In this document: positions 8,503 to 15,240 of the stretch, one piece after another
Numbering within the stretch: position 1 is the stretch's first letter
Layout: each line of letters starts with the position of its first letter
From: Usnea hakonensis
Taxonomy: Eukaryota; Ascomycota; Lecanoromycetes; Lecanorales; Parmeliaceae
NCBI GenBank assembly: GCA_013423325.1
Contig: BLJB01000568.1
Span: forward strand, 1 to 15,240
Direction: 5' to 3'
Length of the DNA: 15,240 bases
Translations under genes and position numbers: made by a program
Notes under the pieces: model-generated
What the model was told of the DNA's origin: nothing
What the model saw: the letters and a program-made list of their open reading frames with translations, nothing else
Database searches by the model: none

Positions 8503-9538
8503 TTAAGGAGAGCGTGCGAGCGAGGATGCTGGGCGCTTGAATGGGTAAGAGATCTGGGTGATAGTGGCGTTTGCGATGGAGGCGGCGTGGCAATTGATGA
8601 GGGTGGGAATAAATGTGCTGAAGTGCTCGAAAGGGTATAAGATTGCTCACGGGAGGGGGATCACAAGCTCGGTGACCTTTGGGAAGGAGGTTGCGAGAGT
8701 GGTGGGTGTTGCTCTTAGCAGGTCAGGCTGAGAAGGCGAACTGCTGGTTGAGAGAGGATTCCGGATCCGTGTTTGTAGTTGATTCTACGTAGATGCTGTG
8801 CGCTGCTGTGTAACGGTTGTTTTTCATGAGCTTGTTTGCGCGCGTTTTCATCGTGTGTATGGTGGCTGTGGCGGTTGCACCATGCGCCGGCAGTGAAGGA
8901 GAAGAGTTTGATCCAATGGTCCATTTTGATGCACTCCTTCTCGTCGTACGTCTCGTGTGATTTACCTCATTGCTCCGGAGGTTGCGGTGGAGACGTAGTC
9001 ATTCTTTGATACCAGCTCCTGGTCTCCAGATTGGCGAAAGATGGTCCGTAGTGTAGATTCTGGAAAATTGGGAACAAAGCGAAGGGGAGTTGTAGACAGA
9101 AAAACAGACAAGTATAGACGGCTGAAATGACAAAATGAGATGAGATCTCAAAGATGTCAATGACAACCACAACAGACCCCTGGATACCGCGAGTGGGAAT
9201 GTGGAAGCGGATCCGAGGATTGGTGGAAGCGAGACGGCTGTGGCATGAGTTGGTATGCCTTTGTGGTTCCAGTATGCACTTGTTTATGGGGTCGCTGTCG
9301 TGAATGAAAACCGGATCGGGACTAGGCTGACCTTTTCGTGGTGATGGTTGGTCATTGGTAAGTATTGATGTGCCAAAGATAGTAAGAACTCGGTATGGAG
9401 TCTGTGTTTTGAGAAGGGCAATTGCCAGCTCATGGATGCCTTTGGCACATCTTCTATATACGAAAATCAGAAGACGAAAACAAAGGAAGTTGCGTGTCTC
9501 AGTCTGTAATCGAGAGGCATTATAACAGACGTTGATCT
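8503..9538 (-). other. Stop-poor minus-strand region, possible gene relic or leader
   Basis: Read on the minus strand, one frame is open from a TAG at about 9538 down to 8715 except for a single TGA at 8969-8967. It has no ATG until about 9000. A second frame is open from just after a TAG at 8787 to a TAA at 8505-8503, again with one TGA (8649-8647); its last 45 codons have mostly C-ending codons. I recognise no domain in either. The strand is rich in C and T, which lowers stop frequency, so chance, a long transcribed leader, an intron-containing gene and a pseudogene all remain open. Confidence 0.2.
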
Positions 9539-9885
9539 AGAAAATGATTATTCTGGGTGCGAAGATGGGAATGAAGGTCAGATTTGGTAGGCCATGTTGC
9601 TGCTATGCACATACCGCACGCATGGCAGTGCCAATCATGCAAATTCTTCACTTGCCGGTCTTTATCAGGCGACTTCTCGAACAGACCATGCAACACAGCT
9701 TAGTTGTGCCAATCACGCCGTTTTTTGTTTGCCGTACCTCGCCTATCAAGACCGTCATATTCTTTCAACTTGTCCCCTACTCCAAATGATCCCCTGTACA
9801 ATTCGAAACCCAATGATATGAGCTATTAAGTAAAAGGAAATAAATAGCACGCGAAGAGCCCAGTGAAAGCCCGGGAAGCACACAT

Positions 9886-10141
9886 CTACGCTGGACGAGA
9901 CGAAGATAAAGGTTCATGAAATTGCTCTCTTCTGCCACTTTCGCAATGACGTTTGCGACACGGTGATCCATCACTAGGGAGATGGGCCTTTATTAGGGGA
10001 TTCGACGTGGCGGCACTACGTTCTTTTCCCGTATGTTGAGCCGCAGCTAGTAGAGGCAACGCCGAGCACGCTGTAGCTGAGGAGCAACGAGGTCCAGATG
10101 CAGATAGCCGTGAGACGGGGTATGGAGCCTCTGTCAGACAT
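9886..10141 (-). CDS. Possible two-exon small secreted peptide, 69 aa
   Basis: The ATG at 10141-10139 has A at -3. Exon 1 (10141-10020) encodes a hydrophobic stretch, LTAICIWTSLLLSYSVLG (10-27), preceded by a short charged end, which could be a signal peptide or an anchor. A 46-nt intron (10019-9974) has a GTAGTG donor, a CCTAAT branch-like site and a TAG acceptor; it removes the TAG that would otherwise end the frame. Exon 2 (9973-9886) gives a basic tail and a stop. The predicted mature part has C33, C46 and C51 and dibasic sites (GKR at 38-40, RKR at 47-49, RR at 55-56) of the kind cut by Kex2 proteases. I recognise no family. The donor is weak and the intron very short, so this stays a hypothesis. 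Confidence 0.25.
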
Positions 10142-10907
10142 GCTTATCTATGGAGCTGGGATTCGGTGAGCGCGCGAGCGACGGCTGAGTCTCCGATGCA
10201 GCTTGGTCCCGAGGGGCTTCCTTACAGCCGCGGTGCCATATACGAGGGTCTCAAAGGCGCTTCCTCAATCTTCTCGCTTGTGGTCGTGGTCTTGAGGGTG
10301 CCGCTGTGGAACACCAGTATGTGGGACGTGGGGTGCGTACCTTGATCGCGTAATTTGATGCCACCCTCGGTAGCACATTTTCCTCAGCTCTCAATGAGGC
10401 AGCAAGGGTTTGTTAGTCCAAGACACATAGCTTTGAAAACTTGCACGACGCAAGGCTCAATAGGAGCTGCCGCTGGCTGTCAAGATGACAGGGACCTATA
10501 TGCGCAACCAAGGTATTATAGATGGCAGACTGATATTAGCAGCACGGCTCACGATGTCATAGCGAAAATAGTATGTGGCACGAAAAAGCACGTCTTGGCA
10601 CAAATCATAGCTGTTCACGTAGCCCGTGGTAATAACATATCGAACACGATCATGCCACGGAGATGTGGCTGGCATAATCCAGAGCCGTGGTTATAAGTAG
10701 AAAGGGTGTACGGTATATAGACTCCCATGGTTGGCTGACATTGATAGGGGACTTCAGCAAATGAAAACGGTTCCCTTTATTTCTAAAGGGGCGGTGTTGA
10801 TACCGTGAAAGGGTGAAGGCATTGTGTTGGTGGCGGTCGTATGGAGCTGTGGCCCATGGGACTGGCCAGGCCTTAGGTAAAATAAATGCTACCTACGGAA
10901 AAAAACC

Positions 10908-10922
10908 AAAAAAAAAAAAAAA
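10908..10922. repeat. Poly-A tract (15 A)
   Basis: Fifteen consecutive A follow AAAAAAACC. This could be a simple homopolymer or the trace of a retroposed A-tail; no flanking target-site duplication was identified. Confidence 0.6.
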
Positions 10923-11306
10923 CTTTGTAGACGGCAAGATTTGCCGTGAGTTTTATAGGCTTGCGGCACTTTTTTCGATTCTTTTTCGAGTTTCGAACTC
11001 GGTCTCCAATTTCCGAGCTCTCCAAAGGATCAATTGCTGACCTCGCTGAAATCATAATAAATTACGGTGTAACGTCTTGTCGCATGGTATCATTTTTCTT
11101 ACGATCATTGACACGGAAGAATCAGGATTCCATCCACACCTTATTGTCATACTCTACAGCCTGAAAGACCCAAATCATCGAATTCTCTCGAGCATGTGTG
11201 GATGCGACAGGAGCAGCTTTGCTCAGAGGATTGGCGTTTGAAAATTTTGCGGCGCCGGCATCGGAGGCTGAGGTGAGATGCAGACCGCCAAAGTCATAAG
11301 AGGCAA

Positions 11307-11386
11307 GCTGCAGGCTGCTGCAGTCCCAAAGCTGCAGCTAAAGGCTCCAGCAGTCGGATGCTGCAAGGCAATCACGCAAGGCTGCA
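11307..11386. repeat. Cluster of GCTGCA motifs
   Basis: GCTGCA occurs five times in 80 bases (11307, 11317, 11331, 11360, 11381), several as the palindrome CTGCAG. The spacing is irregular, so this is a motif cluster and not a clean tandem repeat. Confidence 0.5.
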
Positions 11387-11980
11387 AGATCCCTCATCTT
11401 GTAACACTGTGCCTCAGACCCGGGCTCCTGTTGTACACGGAAAAGGAGTGCCTGGTAAAGCCATTTGAATAGAGATAGACATGCAATAATTCAAGACTCC
11501 CCTTACGAAGTTACGAAGCAGCTCGTACATGGCATCTCAACGCGAATGTTCGAACAACGGCTATTTGCGACTAATGAGAATATGCTTGAAGCCAGAAGTT
11601 TGATTGGTTCTGTTGGCGAATGATCCAAATATGATCTGCGCGGAGCCATGGACGCGCTCAAATCCGGAAGAGTCAGCCGGATCATAGAATTTGATCTATT
11701 ATTATTGCCCCCAACATATTTATCAGTACCCCGTCATGGGCAAAAAGCTGCCTTACTGCGGCCACCCCGCCGTCAAACAGAAAAATTGACTCCGATTGGC
11801 ATCGCGAAATGGGGAAAATGCAGGCAGGGTTGAGATACTGCATGGCGCATGCTGCACAGTGCGCCTGCATACGCTACAAAATTTGGCATCTGCATTCTCT
11901 GATTTTCTTCTGCGCACCAAGATTTACTTGATCTCTTGTACGCTTTGACTGTGTTCTCCGCAAACTTTGCAGAAGAGGAT

Positions 11981-11998
11981 GTACTCCGGACGGAGTAC
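11981..11998. repeat. Palindrome GTACTCCG-GA-CGGAGTAC
   Basis: Two 8-base arms are exact reverse complements around a 2-base centre. Related TACTCCG/CGGAGTA palindromes are, from memory, common in ascomycete genomes and in fungal transposon ends; this copy has no visible element attached. Confidence 0.6.
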
Positions 11999-12170
11999 TC
12001 GTAATAATTTCCTAAGGTTCTTGGAAATAAATATGTTCAGTGTGATTGTTAGTGAAATGAAAGGCTTGGCAGAGAAAGGGAGATTAAAGAAACAAAGGGG
12101 GCAGAGTAAACGCAAAGTGAACACTCAAAAAGGTACCTTTATCCGTTTTTCTGAAGTCACGAGAGCAGTG

Positions 12171-12971
12171 GGGTAATAATACGGTCTTGGCATTAGTAAG
12201 GGAGGTGTCAATCATAACAAACATGATCTACCAGTCAGGGGTAAAGTCAATGCAGCCTTTTTTTATTTGCTTGGATCCATTTCTCTGCTTCAGCCAATGA
12301 TAGTAAGAATCATTGTTAAGCCAAGCATCGCTCCTTCCTTGGGCCGTCCGGGTGCCTGGATTTTGTTCCTGCGCGTTCCCCTGTATTTGAGGGGAAGATC
12401 CCCCGGATCCCTGGCTACTACGTAGTGTTATTTTCGGTTCAACGGACGTACCGTATTATTTCATGCACACCCGTTACTCATCTCCAGAGCCGAATTCCAT
12501 CCGCGCTATTTCCACGCCATTCTATTTTTGATAGACGGACTAATCATAATCCAGAAAAACCTCATTAAACTATTTCGAGTAATTAAACACAGACATGGGT
12601 TACGGTGGGCTTCACAGGGGTTGCAGTTATTCCCTCAGGCAAAAAGTCATTGGTCCAAATTCGAGAAACCAATCAAAACAAAGTGACAAGGTAACAAGGA
12701 AAGAAAAAAGGAAAAAGGAGTTAAAATACGAGGCTCATCACACAGCCCCGTGTTGGGAGACCTGCATCTTCTATAACAAAGCTCTTCCCCTTCCAATCCA
12801 TTCACCTCCTTTCTTCCTTCATCCATCAACATCACAGTCACTCGTTAAGCACTGTTCACTCGCTCTCAATAATTTTCTTACAATCTCTAATATTTTAATA
12901 CCCCCTTCCAAGTCCTCTACTTTTCAAATCCAACTGTCTCAAATACATCAATTTCAAAAACCAAAATCAAA
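12171..12971 (+). promoter_or_regulatory. Promoter and 5' leader of the GPI wall-protein gene
   Basis: CCAAT boxes lie at 12294-12298 and 12669-12673, with a reverse one (ATTGG) at 12649-12653. From about 12780 the sequence becomes strongly CT-rich and then A-rich up to the ATG, ending in TCAAAATG; long pyrimidine leaders of this type are typical of highly expressed fungal genes. A 149-codon frame at 12595-13044 runs through this leader and into the gene in a different frame, and is not considered coding. Confidence 0.5.
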
Positions 12972-13954
12972 ATGCAATCCGCAATTCTCATTCTCGCCGC
13001 CGCCGCCGGCGTCGCAAACGCCTGGGCTGGAAACTACTCGATAACCGCTGGCTCTGCTACTGCCTCGTACACAACCACCACTGTTGTGGACACCACCACC
13101 GTCTCCTGTGGTGCTTCAGGTACCACTATCACCGGTGCCTCAAAGACCTACACTCTCACCGCTTTCGAGACCTCAACCATCACCGATTGCGGCTGCACCA
13201 AGACCAGCGTTATCCCGGCTATCCCATACACCACCACAACCACCGATATCTTCACCTCCACCACAGTCTACTGTCCCGCAGCGACCACCACCACTTTCGG
13301 CTCCAAAGTTTACACTGCTACTGAGGTAAATAAAAAATGCACATATTCTGGTATTTTTGGACCATTTGCTAATAAATCGCGCAGAGTGAGACTCTCACCG
13401 TCACCGAAGGCTGCCCCTGCACAGCAACCAAGAGCGTGGTTTACACTCCCGGTGTCCCAGTCACCACGACCGGCCTGACCGTCACAACCACCCTCGTATC
13501 GACCTCGACAACCGTGTGCCCCAGCTCCACAACCCTGACCGTGACCGCACCAAGCACCTACGTGACCGTAGTCCCCAGCCCAACCACCATCACCGCCGTC
13601 GTGGCCCCCTCCAGCACCGTCACCCACACCGCGACTGCATCCGGCCAAACCATCACCGTCACCCAATCCCCCTCAGTCGCCACCTACACCGCCACCCCAA
13701 GCCAAACCCTCACCGTGTCCGAGGGTCCCTTCCCCGTCTCCACCGTCGTGCCCGTCACCACAACCTTCACCCCAACCCCTCAACCCAGCCAAGCGGGCGC
13801 TACAACCACCCCCGCACCCGTCGTCCCCGTCGGCACAGCCGTCGGAACCGTCATCGCGCCAACCACCACCGCCTCTGTCTTCAAGGGTGCCGCCAACAAG
13901 GTCTCAGGCGCCGGTGTCGCCGGCCTCCTCGGTCTGGCCGCCTACCTCCTGTAA
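12972..13954 (+). CDS. Thr/Ser-rich GPI-anchored cell-wall protein, ccg-6-like, 307 aa
   Basis: Two exons, 12972-13325 and 13385-13954, join in phase 0. Residues 1-17 (MQSAILILAAAAGVANA) form a signal peptide. The body is dominated by Thr, Ser, Val and Pro, a pattern of heavy O-mannosylation, with one N-glycosylation sequon at N21. Two cysteine repeats are visible: residues 46-80 (C46, then SKTYTLTAFET, then C73 and C75) and 101-136 (C101, then SKVYTATESET, then C128 and C130); a third, partial one starts at C163. The C-terminus carries a GPI signal: small residues at about 286-292, then a hydrophobic tail of 15 residues. Such proteins are attached to the plasma membrane and then linked to wall glucan. 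The layout matches the clock-controlled ccg-6 family, recalled from family knowledge only. Codons are strongly C-ending, which suggests high expression. Confidence 0.85.
13326..13384 (+). other. Intron of the GPI wall-protein gene
   Basis: The donor is GTAAAT, the branch site GCTAAT about 15 bases before the acceptor, and the acceptor CAG at 13382-13384 (59 nt). It lies inside the second cysteine repeat, between TATE and SETLT, and is AT-rich compared with the exons. Confidence 0.85.
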
Positions 13955-14290
13955 ACGGTCGAACTTGCCAGTGCTTTTTAATGACGGCTCTTTCTTTCCG
14001 GGATGGCATTTCCCGGTTGTTGTGGTTTTCCTACAGACCTTTCCTCGTACGTACGCGTGCTTGAGGTTGTAAGGGATGACGTAGATGCGATGTGGTGTTG
14101 AACTAAAACGATGAAGAAGCTTGCTTGCATTTGGCTTGGTGTGCGTGCTTACTTAATGTAGGTAAGTAGGATAGATGGACGGCCTAGGCATCCCTGGCGT
14201 CTGAGCGAAAATTATTACTACTATTACCCTTTTTACATACATAATTGCCACCACCAATCCTTACATATTTGATAAAACCTTCACTTCTTC

Positions 14291-14317
14291 CTGTGTGCTG
14301 TGCTGTGCTGTGCTGTG
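14291..14317. repeat. CTGTG microsatellite
   Basis: Four perfect CTGTG units occupy 14298-14317, preceded by a partial copy from 14291. It lies in the 3' flank of the wall-protein gene. Confidence 0.8.
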
Positions 14318-14795
14318 ATTTCATGAATGATGGATCTCATCATGCGTGTCACTCTGCTAAGCTGGAAATCCGCCCTGCCCCGCCCCGTCTGCCTCATGCG
14401 CGTAATTGTTTTCCCTGATTTCGCGTCAGAGGCTCATAGCCCTACCATCCCCCCCACCCCTTCCTAGCATACGTATCTGTGTATGAAAAAATGTGAAATA
14501 TTGCAGTGCGCTTTGTTTGTTGGTCGGTATGTTGTTTGGGGTAGGATGGGGTTTGGGGATTGGCTGACCAAACCCTCCCCATCCATCCAACACGACCCCC
14601 TCCCCCCACCCACCCCTCAAGCAAACCCTCCCAAATACGCTTATACCCATAACATCCTTCTCCATCCACTACGCCTAACATTCTATAACATTCTATCTGT
14701 GTATTCCCTCCCTCCCTCCCGTATCTTTTACATTACATCTCATTGTAGAGGGAATCGGGAATTGGTACATTTCCGCCGTTGTTGTTGATGTACTA

Positions 14796-14821
14796 GTTAG
14801 GTAGGTTAGGTAGGTTAGGTA
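14796..14821. repeat. GTTAGGTAG minisatellite
   Basis: Nearly three copies of the 9-base unit GTTAGGTAG are followed by degenerate AAGGTGGGTAGGT. The unit differs from the fungal telomere repeat TTAGGG. Confidence 0.8.
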
Positions 14822-15195
14822 AGGTGGGTAGGTGTGTTTGATTTCTGGCAGGCAGGGGTGCGTGAGGGGGGTGTGGTTCTTTGTTGGGATTTATATATGT
14901 TTTGGGGCTGGAGGATGGTTTATGGGTGCTCGTGGGGGATGGGATGGGATGATGTTGGGGGTTGAAGGGAGGGGGAGGGAGTTTCTTTGAGATGTCTACC
15001 CGTAGGCGCGAAAAAAGATGTTTGATTCAGATACAGTGGACGAGAATACGAGTATGCTAAGTACTAATACCGGCGTCCATTCACAAAGGCACAGATACAC
15101 TATCCCGTTACCGGCTGGTTCTCGCATCTGGAGTCGATATGGATGGGGTGATGATTCAGCCAGGAGGATGTTGTTGGCTCTGTAGTGATAATCGG

Positions 15196-15240
15196 AATAA
15201 TCGATTATTTTTCGTCATAATCATAATCGATTATGATTAT
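15196..15240. repeat. Two nested AT-rich palindromes at the window edge
   Basis: A 14-base perfect palindrome at 15196-15209 (arm AATAATC) and a 24-base perfect palindrome at 15217-15240 (arm ATAATCATAATC) share the 12-base core ATAATCGATTAT. The second reaches the last base of the window, so it may continue. This could be the end of a transposable element or a simple AT-rich palindrome array. Confidence 0.6.

Larger units (their letters stand above)
10142..12170. other. Long region without a supported gene
   Basis: Frames here (for example 10355-10696 plus, 11278-11472 plus, 11682-11870 minus) have no recognisable domain and disagree in strand and frame. Landmarks are a run of 15 A at 10908-10922, a hairpin CGAGTT-TCG-AACTCG at about 10987-11001, a cluster of GCTGCA motifs at 11307-11386, and a near-perfect palindrome at 11981-11998. 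No tRNA-like cloverleaf was found near the hairpin. Confidence 0.4.
13955..15195. other. 3' flank of the wall-protein gene; simple repeats, no supported gene
   Basis: Pyrimidine-rich and G-rich blocks alternate (C-rich at about 14446-14462 and 14570-14620, G-rich at about 14860-14980). Short frames here are low-complexity. No tRNA, rRNA or conserved protein was recognised. Parts up to roughly 14200 probably belong to the 3' UTR. Confidence 0.5.

Noticed and set aside
9358..9428. Plus-strand intron from a strong GTAAGT donor at 9358
   Set aside because: There is no consensus branch site before the CAG near 9428 and no plus-strand coding frames on either side.
10978..11005. tRNA T-arm-like hairpin with TTTCGAA loop
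   Set aside because: No acceptor, D or anticodon arms can be drawn around it; it is only a short inverted repeat.
13310..13666. A Gly-rich 118-codon minus-strand frame
   Set aside because: It is the antisense shadow of ACC/GTC codons in the wall-protein gene.
13516..14064. A His/Arg/Pro-rich 182-codon plus-strand frame
   Set aside because: It is a +1-type shadow of the Thr-rich wall-protein exon (ACC repeats read out of frame) and continues past its stop.
14796..14835. Telomeric repeat
   Set aside because: The unit is 9 bases (GTTAGGTAG), not TTAGGG, and has fewer than three copies.

Overview
The window looks like nuclear DNA of a filamentous ascomycete (Pezizomycotina). The evidence is the short 46-70 nt introns with GT donors and GCTRAY-type branch points, CT-rich leaders, a start context of the TCAAAATG type, and the protein families present: a fungal ankyrin/coiled-coil protein, an F-box-like (2EXR-type) protein, and a Thr/Ser-rich GPI-anchored cell-wall protein resembling the ccg-6 family. 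Nothing suggests prokaryotic operons, and no rRNA or tRNA gene was recognised.

Layout. 1-2949 (+): the 3' part of a large ankyrin-repeat protein ending in a long charged coiled coil; its start lies outside the window or behind an intron. 2950-3610: a convergent intergenic spacer. 4744-3611 (-): an intronless 377-residue F-box-like protein. 4745-6888: about 2.1 kb with no recognisable gene, only small open frames and one intron-like signal. 6889-7636 (+): a four-exon gene that no single open frame reveals. Spliced, it encodes a 186-residue, cysteine-free secreted protein rich in Gly and His, built from exon-sized repeats that each carry an N-glycosylation sequon. 7637-12171: about 4.5 kb, mostly without a supported gene, holding microsatellites, palindromes, a stop-poor minus-strand stretch (9538-8503) and a tentative two-exon minus-strand gene for a 69-residue secreted peptide (10141-9886). 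12171-12971: promoter and leader. 12972-13954 (+): a two-exon gene for a 307-residue GPI-anchored wall protein. 13955-15240: 3' flank with simple repeats and two nested AT-rich palindromes at the right edge.

The genes do not form an obvious pathway or cluster. Two and perhaps three products are predicted to enter the secretory pathway (the Gly/His repeat protein, the GPI wall protein and the tentative 69-residue peptide). The ankyrin and F-box-like products are predicted to be intracellular protein-interaction factors. The most novel item is the exon-duplicated secreted protein at 6889-7636. All functional statements come from sequence inspection only; no database search was run.
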